From contig JACRQE010000003.1 of NCBI GenBank assembly GCA_016222815.1, forward strand, positions 310,001-374,000: a stretch of DNA of 64,000 nt, written 5' to 3'. Below the pieces are notes generated by a model that was not told the origin of the DNA, searched no databases, and was given only the letters and a program-made list of their open reading frames with translations. Positions within the stretch are counted from its first letter, which is position 1, and each line of letters opens with the position of its first letter. The stretch comes from Candidatus Uhrbacteria bacterium. GTDB lineage: Bacteria; Patescibacteriota; Patescibacteriia; 2-12-FULL-60-25. A program made the position numbers and the translations under genes. Positions 35,476-43,866 of this stretch are shown in pieces.

Positions 35476-38109
35476 ATGATTCCCCAAAATTTCACTACCA
35501 AATCGCAAGAAGCTATTCAACGGTCGCACCAGATTGCCCAAGGTCTCGGCATACAGGCTGTCGAACCCGTGCATCTGCTGGCGGCGCTGCTTGAACAGGA
35601 GGGAAGTGTCGTCCCCTCCCTCATGAATAAGCTTCAGGTGGATTCTGCGGCTCTCTTGTCCGATCTTGACCAAATCTCAACACAATCACCACGCGTCCAA
35701 GGAGGAGCTGGCGGGGTCGGAGAGATTTATTTGTCTCAAGACTTGGTTCGTGTATTCGTCTCCGCTGAAAAAGCCGCGCGCTATTTCAAGGACGAATACA
35801 TCTCCACCGAACATCTTCTCCTGGGTTTATGCGAAAGTCGTGATGAAGTCGGTAGCGTCCTCAACCGCCACGGCGTGACCACAGATTCGATTCTGAAAGC
35901 GCTCAAGGACGTCCGTGGCAGTGCCAAAGTGGATAGTATAGAACCCGAGACTAAATACCAAGCCCTGGAAAAATATGCCAAGAACCTGACCGAGCTTGCC
36001 CGCCAAGAAAAGCTCGACCCAGTCATCGGCCGCGACGAAGAGATCCGCCGCGTCATGCAAGTCCTCACGCGCCGCAAAAAGAACAATCCGGTGCTCATCG
36101 GCGAAGCCGGTACTGGCAAGACGGCCATTGTCGAAGGGTTAGCCCAGCGCATAACTTCCGGCGATGTTCCCGAGTCCCTGAAAAACCGCGAAATCGTGGC
36201 TTTGGACGTCGGTTCACTCGTCGCCGGCACCAAGTTCCGCGGTGAGTTCGAAGAGCGGCTCAAGGCCGTGGTCAAGGAAGTCGAGAAGTCAAACGGAAAA
36301 ATCATCCTGTTCATCGACGAACTCCATACTTTGGTCGGAGCCGGAGCTTCGGGCGAAGGTGGTTCCATGGATGCCTCAAACCTTCTGAAACCCGCTTTGG
36401 CGCGCGGCGAACTTCGGGCTATCGGCGCCACGACCCTCAAGGAGTATCAAAAATACATCGAACGCGATCCTGCGCTCGAGCGCCGTTTCCAGCCGGTCTT
36501 CGTAGATGAACCTTCTTTGGACGATACCATCGCCATCCTGCGAGGCATCAAAGACAAATACGAGCTCCACTTCGGCATCCGCATCACGGACAACGCGTTG
36601 GTCTCGGCCGCCAAACTCTCCTCGCGTTATATCACCGACCGTTTCTTGCCGGATAAAGCCGTGGACCTCATCGATGAAGCTGCTTCAGCCCTCAAGATGC
36701 AGGTCGAATCCATGCCTGACGAACTCGACAAATTGAAACGCGAATTGATGCGTCTGGAGATCGAAAAACGCGCTTTATCCAAAGAAGACGACAAGGAATC
36801 CAAACTCCGTCTTAAGGATCTTGAAAGGCATTTGGCCGAAGTCCAGGAGAAAGTCCACGAAATGGACCTGGCTTGGAACGCCGAAAAAGACATCCTCGAA
36901 GCCAATGCCGTACTCAAGCGCCAAATCGAGAAGTACAAGAGCGAAGCCGAAATCGCTGAACGCCAAGGCGATTTGGAAAAAGTCTCCGAGATTCGCTACG
37001 GCAAATTGCCCCAGACCCAAAAAGAACTTGAGCAAGGCGAAGCCAAGCTCAAGAAGCTCCAAGGCCAGCGCGGGCTTTTGCGCGATGCAGTGACCGAAGA
37101 AGATGTCGCCAAAGTCGTGGCCCGCTGGACCGGCATCCCTGTTTCACGCATGTTGGTCAGCGAAGGTGAAAAGTTAGCCAAACTCGAAGATGAGCTCCAT
37201 AAGCGCGTCATCGGACAGGACGAAGCCGTCAAGGCCATAGCAAACGCTTTGCGCCGTTCTCGCGCCGGTTTAAGCGATGAGAAGCGACCCATCGGTTCCT
37301 TCCTTTTCCTCGGTCCGACGGGTGTCGGCAAAACCGAACTCGCGAAAGCCTTGGCCCAGGCCATGTTTGATGACGAGGATGCCATCGTCCGTCTGGATAT
37401 GAGCGAATACGCTGAACGCCACACGGTCGCCCGCATGGTCGGTTCCCCTCCCGGATACGTGGGTTATGATGAGGGCGGACAGCTCACGGAAAAAATCCGC
37501 CGCCGTCCATATTCCGTCGTGTTGCTCGACGAAATCGAAAAAGCGCACCCCGAAGTCTTCAATACCCTGCTCCAAGTCCTGGACGATGGTCGTCTGACTG
37601 ACGGCAAAGGCCGGACCGTATCCTTCCGGAACACCATCGTCATCATGACCTCGAACATCGGTTCTGACCGCATTCTGGAATGGGGCGTCAAAGGCAACGA
37701 AATCGGATTCGTGGACAAGGATGAGAAAGAAGACCGCGATACGTCACTACGTGCCCAGATCATGGACATGCTGAAAGACAACTTCCGTCCTGAATTCCTG
37801 AATCGGGTCGATGAGATCATTATGTTCAAGTCATTGACCCAGAAAGACCTGCTCCAGATCGTGGATATCCAGCTCCAGATGGTATCTGATCGGCTCAAGG
37901 AAAAACGCATCACCGTCCAATTCACGGATAAAGCCAAAAAATTCCTCGTGGAAAAAGGTTATGACCCGGTCTACGGAGCGCGTCCGCTCAAGCGCACCAT
38001 CCAGGACCAGGTTTTGGATGAACTCTCGCTCAAAATCGTCGAAGATAAGGTCAAAGAAGGCGACGGCATAACGATTGATGTCACTAAAGGGGAAATCGTA
38101 TTCAAATAG
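35476..38109 (+). CDS. clpB: ATP-dependent disaggregase ClpB
   Basis: An 877-aa Hsp100 chaperone that extracts proteins from aggregates with DnaK. N-terminal Clp repeats occupy about residues 1-150 ([28 protein letters not shown]). The first AAA+ module has Walker [11 protein letters not shown] (near 213). A long coiled-coil middle domain (about 410-525), which distinguishes ClpB from ClpA/ClpC, holds [19 protein letters not shown]. The second AAA+ module has Walker [11 protein letters not shown] (near 614) and a pore loop in GYVGYDEGG. Length is normal. There is no ClpP-binding loop evident. It is under CIRCE-type control. Confidence 0.98.
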   Translation: MIPQNFTTKSQEAIQRSHQIAQGLGIQAVEPVHLLAALLEQEGSVVPSLMNKLQVDSAALLSDLDQISTQSPRVQGGAGGVGEIYLSQDLVRVFVSAEKAARYFKDEYISTEHLLLGLCESRDEVGSVLNRHGVTTDSILKALKDVRGSAKVDSIEPETKYQALEKYAKNLTELARQEKLDPVIGRDEEIRRVMQVLTRRKKNNPVLIGEAGTGKTAIVEGLAQRITSGDVPESLKNREIVALDVGSLVAGTKFRGEFEERLKAVVKEVEKSNGKIILFIDELHTLVGAGASGEGGSMDASNLLKPALARGELRAIGATTLKEYQKYIERDPALERRFQPVFVDEPSLDDTIAILRGIKDKYELHFGIRITDNALVSAAKLSSRYITDRFLPDKAVDLIDEAASALKMQVESMPDELDKLKRELMRLEIEKRALSKEDDKESKLRLKDLERHLAEVQEKVHEMDLAWNAEKDILEANAVLKRQIEKYKSEAEIAERQGDLEKVSEIRYGKLPQTQKELEQGEAKLKKLQGQRGLLRDAVTEEDVAKVVARWTGIPVSRMLVSEGEKLAKLEDELHKRVIGQDEAVKAIANALRRSRAGLSDEKRPIGSFLFLGPTGVGKTELAKALAQAMFDDEDAIVRLDMSEYAERHTVARMVGSPPGYVGYDEGGQLTEKIRRRPYSVVLLDEIEKAHPEVFNTLLQVLDDGRLTDGKGRTVSFRNTIVIMTSNIGSDRILEWGVKGNEIGFVDKDEKEDRDTSLRAQIMDMLKDNFRPEFLNRVDEIIMFKSLTQKDLLQIVDIQLQMVSDRLKEKRITVQFTDKAKKFLVEKGYDPVYGARPLKRTIQDQVLDELSLKIVEDKVKEGDGITIDVTKGEIVFK

Positions 38110-38113
38110 ATTG

Positions 38114-38554
38114 TCACGTCTCCCGCCTCGCCTCGCGCATGACGTTGCGCAGCCTTTTGCGTACCTGTTTCCTCTCATGGTGCCGCAGCTCCACGTCGAT
38201 GCCGTAGAACTTTGCAGCTGCCGATAGCCAGGACCGCGTCCGGTGGAACCAGGTGTACATTTCTTCACTGGTCAAAAAGATGCGTCCCCGTGCGATCAGG
38301 TCTATTTGTTTCAGGAAAGCGAGTTTGAGCACGTCATTCGCCAGTTTGCGTTTCTGTCCCGGTTTCGGCGCTTCATGCTCGCCTGCCTCGCTTTGGCATA
38401 TCTCGATGGCTTCACGGACTTCGGCATGCCAGCCGTCGATTTCCACTCGGTAAGGCATTCCAGCATGTTCGAATTCGAAAATGTGCCCATGTTCAAAACC
38501 AGGCGGAAGTAGTTCCGCCTCGGCTTTGATCAGGAAGTCCGTATTTGACACCAA
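38114..38554 (-). CDS. Hypothetical protein
   Basis: A 146-aa soluble protein without a recognised family. The N-terminal half has beta-like stretches (FEHAGMPYRVEIDGWHAEV) and the C-terminal half is helical and basic (MYTWFHRTRSWLSAAAKFYG, then HHERKQVRKRLRNVMREARR). It is tail-to-tail with clpB, with 4 nt between the stops and no terminator, and lies 3 nt after the YtxH gene, so it is probably co-transcribed with it. The basic C-terminus could bind nucleic acid, but there is no direct evidence. Confidence 0.55.
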   Translation of the reverse strand: MVSNTDFLIKAEAELLPPGFEHGHIFEFEHAGMPYRVEIDGWHAEVREAIEICQSEAGEHEAPKPGQKRKLANDVLKLAFLKQIDLIARGRIFLTSEEMYTWFHRTRSWLSAAAKFYGIDVELRHHERKQVRKRLRNVMREARRET

Positions 38555-38557
38555 TTT

Positions 38558-38884
38558 TTATTTTGATTTCAACTGTCTTTCAATGGCTGACCATTTTTTC
38601 ATCAAATACTTTTTGACTTCCGGGACTTCTTTCTTGGTTACGTCCTTGGTCTTCACGTAATAATCCGTGACCTTGTCGACCATGTCCTCATATTTGTCTT
38701 TGGACAAATCTTCGGCGTTTTTAAGCTCTTTCATGAGCTTGGTTTGCAAGGCTGCAGCTTTCTTCTCGACATCTTTCATCAACTCCTTGCCCTTTTTGCT
38801 CTGCACGAACAAACCGGTGGCCACGCCAATGATCGTACCGATGGCGAGCCCGAGTCCCAGGTGGGAAGACTTCTTCTCAGTCAT
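38558..38884 (-). CDS. YtxH-like membrane-anchored protein
   Basis: A 108-aa protein with one N-terminal membrane helix, HLGLGLAIGTIIGVATGLFV (residues 8-27), followed by QSKKGKELMKDVEKKAAAL and a charged helix. This is the YtxH layout (GxxxGxxxGxLFAPxxGxE-like start). YtxH proteins are common stress-associated envelope proteins in Gram-positive bacteria and in Patescibacteria, with no defined biochemical role. A hypothetical gene follows 3 nt later. Confidence 0.75.
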   Translation of the reverse strand: MTEKKSSHLGLGLAIGTIIGVATGLFVQSKKGKELMKDVEKKAAALQTKLMKELKNAEDLSKDKYEDMVDKVTDYYVKTKDVTKKEVPEVKKYLMKKWSAIERQLKSK

Positions 38885-38974
38885 ATGTAATATTGAACGC
38901 TGATTAGCGAATAATGAATTATGGTCGAATTATAGACTATTTTAAGGTTTGTAAATAGTTCGATGTTCTCAAGA

Positions 38975-40291
38975 CTAAGCTGTCAAGTATGATCTGGTCG
39001 CTACTTTCCCCTCTTCAACTCCCGGTTGGTCATAAGCGTTGATGCTATAGAGGCGACCTGCTATCCCCGTCGCAATCTCAAAAAACATGAAGAGTGCGCC
39101 TATGGTTTTTGGCGAAATGTCCGCAACCACAATTCTACCGTTCGGCCGCTTATTCGCCGTCAGTGCGTCTGCCGTGCCTTTAAGTTCCGCCCTGATGATC
39201 CGCCCGAACTCCAAACCGGCCAAAAATTTCAGGTCACCGATAGTTTTGGCGTTATGCGGTACTTTTAGCCTTGAATCGAACCTGGTCACTTCGATGAAAG
39301 TCACCAGTTTATTGTTCGGACCCTCCATGTAAAGTTGGATCTGGGAATGTTGGTCGGTGGCGCCAAGGGCCGCGATCGGCGTGGGTCCGACATGCACCAC
39401 GTCACCGTCTGAATTGTATTTTTTCCCCAAACTTTCAGCCCAAATCTGGCGAAACCACCGCCCGAATTCCTGTAGTCTCGAGCTATAAGGCATCAAAACA
39501 TGGATGTTTTGCCTGCGCTCGGTATCACCCAAGACGTGGAATAACGCAAACAGGCAGGCTGGATCTTTAGTCGCCTTATTTTTCACAAAGTCGTTTTTCA
39601 CCGAATCAGCCCCTGACAGGATTTTCTTGATGTCGATGCCGGCGCAAGCCAAGGGAAAAAGGCCTACCGGCGTCAGGACCGAAAAGCGCCCTCCTATGTT
39701 TTTTGGTATCGGTAAAACGTCGTAGCCTTCTTTTTCCGCCAGTTTGCGGAGCGACCCCTCTTTCGCATCCGTGGTCGCCACGATATGCCTTGCCGCATCT
39801 TTCCTGCCGACTGTCTTCACCAACCGTTCCCTTGCCACCAGGAAAGCCGACATCGGCTCGATCGTCTCCCCTGATTTTGAGATGATGTTGATGAGGGTTT
39901 TGCTCCAATCGAGCCCGGCTAAGACGGTTTCCAGTTCATCCGGGTCAGTGTTTCCGCCCGCGAACACGAGTTTCATGCCATGTTTCGCCGTATGCGCCAA
40001 CGCTTGGTGAGCAGCTCGAGCGCCCAAATCCGATCCTCCGATGCCCAAAACCAGGCATGTATCGAAGAGTTTTGATTTGCGTTCAGCGAGCTTGATTGTT
40101 TTTTCCGCCATCTTGGTCTCATCCGGGCACCCTAACCAGCCCTGTTTCTTCTTTCTGAAATCCTCCAAAAGTCCATGTTTCGCGGTCTCCAACCTCGTCG
40201 CTTCCCGTGTAAGCTCGTTTTTTGAAGCGCCGTGCAGACCGACAGCCTCGCGCAGCATGTTCTTGTGGTCGTATCTGATTGGTTTGGGCAT
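38975..40291 (-). CDS. pgi: Glucose-6-phosphate isomerase
   Basis: A 438-aa glycolytic enzyme interconverting glucose-6-phosphate and fructose-6-phosphate. LVLGIGGSDLGARAAHQAL is the first phosphate-binding SIS motif, ISKSGETIEPMSAFLVARE the second, GGRFSVLTPVGLFPLACAGI follows, and QIWAESLGKKYN carries the catalytic Glu. GATDQHSQIQLYMEGPNNK is the PGI signature. The length is that of the short bacterial PGI type (about 440). CATAAT about 12 nt before the ATG may be a leaderless -10. It supplies fructose-6-phosphate to GlmS. Confidence 0.96.
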   Translation of the reverse strand: MPKPIRYDHKNMLREAVGLHGASKNELTREATRLETAKHGLLEDFRKKKQGWLGCPDETKMAEKTIKLAERKSKLFDTCLVLGIGGSDLGARAAHQALAHTAKHGMKLVFAGGNTDPDELETVLAGLDWSKTLINIISKSGETIEPMSAFLVARERLVKTVGRKDAARHIVATTDAKEGSLRKLAEKEGYDVLPIPKNIGGRFSVLTPVGLFPLACAGIDIKKILSGADSVKNDFVKNKATKDPACLFALFHVLGDTERRQNIHVLMPYSSRLQEFGRWFRQIWAESLGKKYNSDGDVVHVGPTPIAALGATDQHSQIQLYMEGPNNKLVTFIEVTRFDSRLKVPHNAKTIGDLKFLAGLEFGRIIRAELKGTADALTANKRPNGRIVVADISPKTIGALFMFFEIATGIAGRLYSINAYDQPGVEEGKVATRSYLTA

Positions 40292-40319
40292 AATGCTTGG
40301 TAATTATGGGGTGATATCG

Positions 40320-40592
40320 TTAACCCAGTATCTCGAAACCAGTATAGTTTTCCGTCGGTGCTTCTACAACCTCTGCCTCGTCCACCCTTGCTGACGTCGG
40401 TCCGATTTTGCACCAGTCAGAAAAAATCTCGAGTTCATCCGGTTCTCCTTCGACTTCGATCAGCAGAGTCCCGTCTGATTCGTTTTTGGCATATCCGCTC
40501 AAGCCCAGCTCTTCAGCCTTGGATTTTGCCGAATGGCGGAAAAATACCCCCTGTACCATTCCGCTGATTTTGATGGTGTGGTGGCTCTGCAT
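40320..40592 (-). CDS. Acylphosphatase
   Basis: A 90-aa enzyme that hydrolyses carboxyl-phosphate bonds. The phosphate-binding Arg19 lies in GMVQGVFFRHSAKSKAEELG and the catalytic Asn37 in GYAKNESDGTLLIEVEG, the two defining family motifs. Length is exact for the family. It lies 3 nt after the PEBP lipoprotein gene on the same strand and ahead of pgi, so the four genes from rsmE to acylphosphatase read as one unit. Confidence 0.95.
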   Translation of the reverse strand: MQSHHTIKISGMVQGVFFRHSAKSKAEELGLSGYAKNESDGTLLIEVEGEPDELEIFSDWCKIGPTSARVDEAEVVEAPTENYTGFEILG

Positions 40593-40595
40593 GGT

Positions 40596-41198
40596 TTAAC
40601 GTCTGTAGCTGCTCTGCAGCTCGGCCTGATCCAAGACATGTCCGGACATGACTTGTTCTATCTCTTGCCTTGATGCACCTGCTTTCAGGTCGAGTATTAT
40701 ATCCAAAGCGTAAAGATGAAATATGTATCGATGCTGGCCGCTCGGTGGGCATGCACCGACGTACCCGGTCCTTCCTGCGCTGTTCCTTCCAGATAATCCA
40801 GGGGAATTCGTCAAATTTTTCGTCTGTGCCGGTAGATTGAAAACTATCCAGTGATCAAAAGTCCCATTGGGCGCATCCGGGTCTTCCATGATGAGCACCA
40901 AACTCTGCGTTTCGCTCGGAGCATCGCTGAATTCAAGCGGCGGGTGCAGGCCAGCGCCGTCGCATGTGAATTCGACCGGCAGTTCCTCGTGATTTTTGAA
41001 TGCTGGGCTTATGAGTTGCATAATGTTTGGTGTTTTCTGGTTTGGATTTAATGCGTTCGGTAGCTGTTGTCCGATTATAGGCTTCGTTTCCGATGAAGGG
41101 GTATTGAAGCAACCGGCGCCAAAGATGACCGTTATCGCCGCCATGAACGCGGAGGTCATGAAGGGCGAAATTATCCTTTGGCGATTCAGCGATGGCAT
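40596..41198 (-). CDS. YbhB/YbcL-type PEBP lipoprotein
   Basis: A 200-aa protein of the phosphatidylethanolamine-binding (Raf kinase inhibitor-like) family. A hydrophobic segment ends in the lipobox IFGAGC (Cys30), giving a lipid-anchored form. The PEBP core is seen in FTCDGAGLHPPLEFSDAP, LVLIMEDPDAPNGTFDHWIV, GYVGACPPSGQHRYIFHLYA. Bacterial members are of uncertain function. The start overlaps the rsmE stop by 13 nt. Confidence 0.9.
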   Translation of the reverse strand: MPSLNRQRIISPFMTSAFMAAITVIFGAGCFNTPSSETKPIIGQQLPNALNPNQKTPNIMQLISPAFKNHEELPVEFTCDGAGLHPPLEFSDAPSETQSLVLIMEDPDAPNGTFDHWIVFNLPAQTKNLTNSPGLSGRNSAGRTGYVGACPPSGQHRYIFHLYALDIILDLKAGASRQEIEQVMSGHVLDQAELQSSYRR

Positions 41199-41890
41199 AT
41201 GATATAAGAGACGATGATGGCCGCCGTTTCACCGCGCAGCATTTGGGGGCCCAGACCAGCGAGTTTGAACCCCGCACCCAGAGCCAAATTCCTTTCCTCA
41301 TCGGTCCAACCGCCTTCAGGCCCGACCCATCCGGCGACATGTGTTGCCGTAGTCAGTTCTGTGACGGACTTCAAATCACGACCTGTCGCATCGAAGAAGA
41401 TATTCAGCCGTTCCTCTTCAGCTTTCTCGATTGCTGTGGCCAGTTTTATCGGGTCGGCGATTTCAGGAATTCTTCCCCGGCCAGAAAGTTCCGCTGCTTC
41501 CTGTGCTATCTTCGCCAATCTTTCATGTTTTATGTCGGTTTTTATCGTCCTGGCTGTGATGATTGGGATGACTTTTGAAATGCCGACTTCCGTCGCCTTT
41601 TGGACCACCAGTTCGAAATTTTCGCGCTTCAGGATGGCGCAGTATATTTCTGCATCAACCGGCGACTCTGCCGTATTTTTCAATTTCTCAACCACTTTGA
41701 CGTCTACCCCTTTTTTACCGACTTCCGTTATTGTGCATAAAGCATCATTCATGTGTCCATCGCACAAAAAAATCTCCTCATTCCGTTTCAGTTTGAGTAC
41801 GTTGTTTATCTGATGGATAGTGTCGGAATCCTTGATCGTCAAACGGTCTGCCCCAAAATCATAACTGCCGATGAATCGATGGATTTTCAT
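41186..41890 (-). CDS. rsmE: 16S rRNA (uracil-1498-N3)-methyltransferase
   Basis: A 234-aa SPOUT-class methyltransferase acting on U1498 of 16S rRNA. The N-terminal PUA-like region has HQINNVLKLKRNEEIFLCDG. The knotted SAM-binding domain has VVQKATEVGISKVIPIITAR, GWVGPEGGWTDEE and LGPQMLRGETAAIIV. Length is normal. It overlaps both neighbours by 4-13 nt, with the class I methyltransferase gene upstream and the PEBP gene downstream. Confidence 0.96.
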   Translation of the reverse strand: MKIHRFIGSYDFGADRLTIKDSDTIHQINNVLKLKRNEEIFLCDGHMNDALCTITEVGKKGVDVKVVEKLKNTAESPVDAEIYCAILKRENFELVVQKATEVGISKVIPIITARTIKTDIKHERLAKIAQEAAELSGRGRIPEIADPIKLATAIEKAEEERLNIFFDATGRDLKSVTELTTATHVAGWVGPEGGWTDEERNLALGAGFKLAGLGPQMLRGETAAIIVSYIICHR

Positions 41891-42705
41891 AGACTTTTCA
41901 CAGCCTCAAGGTACATGAATAACGGAATCTCTCTTCTTGATGAATTCTCCGCATTCGCTCTCGGCCCAGAATCGCTGGTCTTGTTCGATGCCCACTCCTC
42001 GACATTCCTGACCTGAAAACCTGCCGACCTTAGCCATTTGAAATATGTCTGGAGCGGTCTATGGTACGAAAACGTGACTTCGCTCGAGTTCGAACCGGGA
42101 TGCATCTGGATTTCGCTTTTGAATTCCGAAAGATACCTGTCAACTCTCCGGTACTGCACGCCATCCTGATCATCCCAGCCCCAACTGCTGTGTGTCGGGA
42201 TGCGGAAAGCAGGATGGTTCAAAACCAGGAATAATGAGCCGTTTGGCACCAAGACTCTCTCACACGCTTTAAAGACCTCATCTGGATTATGGATATTCTG
42301 GATTGCTAAAACGCTGATCACTTTATCGAACGACCCATCCTCGAATGCATCTAATTCATGCGCCGGTGAAACTTGATAATCAATCTTCAGGCTTGGCGAC
42401 ATGATTTTCGCTTTTGCGATGAGTTCCGGTGAAATATCAACTCCGCATACCCTCGCTCCCGCAAGCGCGAATTCTCGACTGAAGAACCCTTGTCCGCATG
42501 CTAGATCCAGAATCTTTTCACCCTTTTTCGGAGCTACCAGTCTCTTCAGGTTCGGCAATATCAAATCGCTTTGGTATGTCCCTCCTTGCTCCAACAGGAC
42601 GTTATACCAATCCGCGGATTTCCCCCACGAAGTTTTACGCGTCACCGGCCTTCTGCCGCGTCCATCATTCGGACGTTGGTTAAAGGATTTGTTCATCGGA
42701 ATCAA
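41887..42705 (-). CDS. Class I SAM-dependent methyltransferase
   Basis: A 272-aa protein. After a basic N-terminal tail and KSADWYNVLLEQGG, the Rossmann motif I is ILDLACGQGFFSREFALAG, motif II reads CGVDISPELI, and FDKVISVLAIQNIHNPDEV plus ERVLVPNGSLFLVLNHPAF give motifs IV-VI. This matches the methyltransf_11 group. The acceptor is not identifiable. It overlaps the M20 peptidase stop and the rsmE start by 4 nt each, showing translational coupling. Confidence 0.88.
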   Translation of the reverse strand: MIPMNKSFNQRPNDGRGRRPVTRKTSWGKSADWYNVLLEQGGTYQSDLILPNLKRLVAPKKGEKILDLACGQGFFSREFALAGARVCGVDISPELIAKAKIMSPSLKIDYQVSPAHELDAFEDGSFDKVISVLAIQNIHNPDEVFKACERVLVPNGSLFLVLNHPAFRIPTHSSWGWDDQDGVQYRRVDRYLSEFKSEIQMHPGSNSSEVTFSYHRPLQTYFKWLRSAGFQVRNVEEWASNKTSDSGPRANAENSSRREIPLFMYLEAVKSL

Positions 42706-43793
42706 GGACAGCAGTAAATTTCCAAAAATGTTTTTACGACATTCGTATATATTTCAATCGAATCAATATCGACCCATTCGTTTTTTCCGTGATGACCTTC
42801 TCCCTTAGGCTGGCTCAAGATGACCGGAATGCCTAAAGATGTGAAGAATCGGGCATCAGAAGAGCCATAGTCTAGCGCAAATTGAGGTTTCAGCCCGTTT
42901 ATGCGCATAGCCTGCTGGTAGGCTTTTACTACAGCGTGTTCGCTGTTTACATACACCAGTGGCTCATTCAACAACTGCTCAATTTTGATATCTTTTTCGA
43001 TTTTTCCCTTGATCATTTCGACAATTTTCTTAGGTTCGTCTTTTTCCGTGAACCTTATGTCGCAGACGGCAGAGGCGTATTCTGCGACACGGTTATTGGC
43101 GGATCCGCCCTCGATATGCCCTATATTGCACGTCGATATCCAATGATCGTTAGGATGGTCTTCGTGTGGTGTGAAACAGGATAAAACTGCCGTAACCGCT
43201 TCAGTCAGCTTGACTATCGCGTTATCCCCTAACCAAGGCACCGATCCGTGTGCCGCTTTGCCCTTGGCCGTCAATTTGAGCCACATTGCGCCTTTCTCCT
43301 TTTGGACAATCTTGTTCGGTGCCTTTCCGCCATCCGGCAAGATTACGGCGCTGGCGCTATAACCGTTGTCTATCAGGAATTTCGTGCCGTCAAATCCGCC
43401 GATTTCTTCGTCTCCCGTCAGCATCAAACCTACGCTAGCGCTCATCTTGGCCCGTTCTTTCATGATTGCCATCAGGACGGCAATGCCGCTTTTCATGTCT
43501 AAAGCCCCTCGGCCATAGATACGCCCAGATTTTTCATATGGTTTGAATTGATGATCCTCCCCGTCAACTACGTCGAGGTGTCCAGCAAGGAATACTTTAG
43601 GGATTTTTTCGCCGTGCGTTACGACAATTGAATTCACTCCGTTGTGCACGAATCGTTTAACCTTCAAGTTTGTGCCCTTGAAATACCTTTCTACGTAGTC
43701 AAAACAGTGGCTGAGTTCGCTCGGTCGGTTCAAAGTCGTCCTGAACTTGATCAAATCCTTGGTCAATTTAACCATCTTTTGTAGTTCGTTCAT
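42702..43793 (-). CDS. M20 family metallopeptidase (ArgE/DapE-like)
   Basis: A 363-aa amidohydrolase. The zinc ligands are visible: VFLAGHLDVVDG (His), YGRGALDMKSG (Asp), MLTGDEEIGG (Glu-Glu), ILPDGG and a C-terminal GEGHHGKNE (His). A dimerisation domain lies between (LKLTAKGKAAHGSVPWLGDN). It could be a dipeptidase, deacetylase or DapE-like desuccinylase; the sequence does not decide. The promoter is an extended -10 (TGC TATCAT, 43809-43801) ending 8 nt before the ATG, so the operon M20-methyltransferase-rsmE-PEBP-acylphosphatase starts with a leaderless message. Confidence 0.88.
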   Translation of the reverse strand: MNELQKMVKLTKDLIKFRTTLNRPSELSHCFDYVERYFKGTNLKVKRFVHNGVNSIVVTHGEKIPKVFLAGHLDVVDGEDHQFKPYEKSGRIYGRGALDMKSGIAVLMAIMKERAKMSASVGLMLTGDEEIGGFDGTKFLIDNGYSASAVILPDGGKAPNKIVQKEKGAMWLKLTAKGKAAHGSVPWLGDNAIVKLTEAVTAVLSCFTPHEDHPNDHWISTCNIGHIEGGSANNRVAEYASAVCDIRFTEKDEPKKIVEMIKGKIEKDIKIEQLLNEPLVYVNSEHAVVKAYQQAMRINGLKPQFALDYGSSDARFFTSLGIPVILSQPKGEGHHGKNEWVDIDSIEIYTNVVKTFLEIYCCP

Positions 43794-43800
43794 GACGCTA

Positions 43801-43809
43801 ATGATAGCA
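43801..43809 (-). promoter_or_regulatory. Extended -10, leaderless promoter of the M20-rsmE operon
   Basis: TGC directly followed by TATCAT (43806-43801) on the minus strand. The -10 ends 8 nt before the ATG at 43793. Confidence 0.65.
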
Positions 43810-43833
43810 CAATATTGGGCTAATGTAAGAAAA

Positions 43834-43858
43834 GAGGGGACGGCGATGCCGTCCCCTC
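43834..43858 (-). terminator. Terminator of the ATP-grasp gene
   Basis: A perfect 11-bp stem (43834-43844 with 43848-43858) with a 3-nt loop; the minus strand then reads TTTTCTTAC. It is 8 nt past the ATP-grasp gene stop. Confidence 0.9.
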
Positions 43859-43866
43859 AAAGAAGT

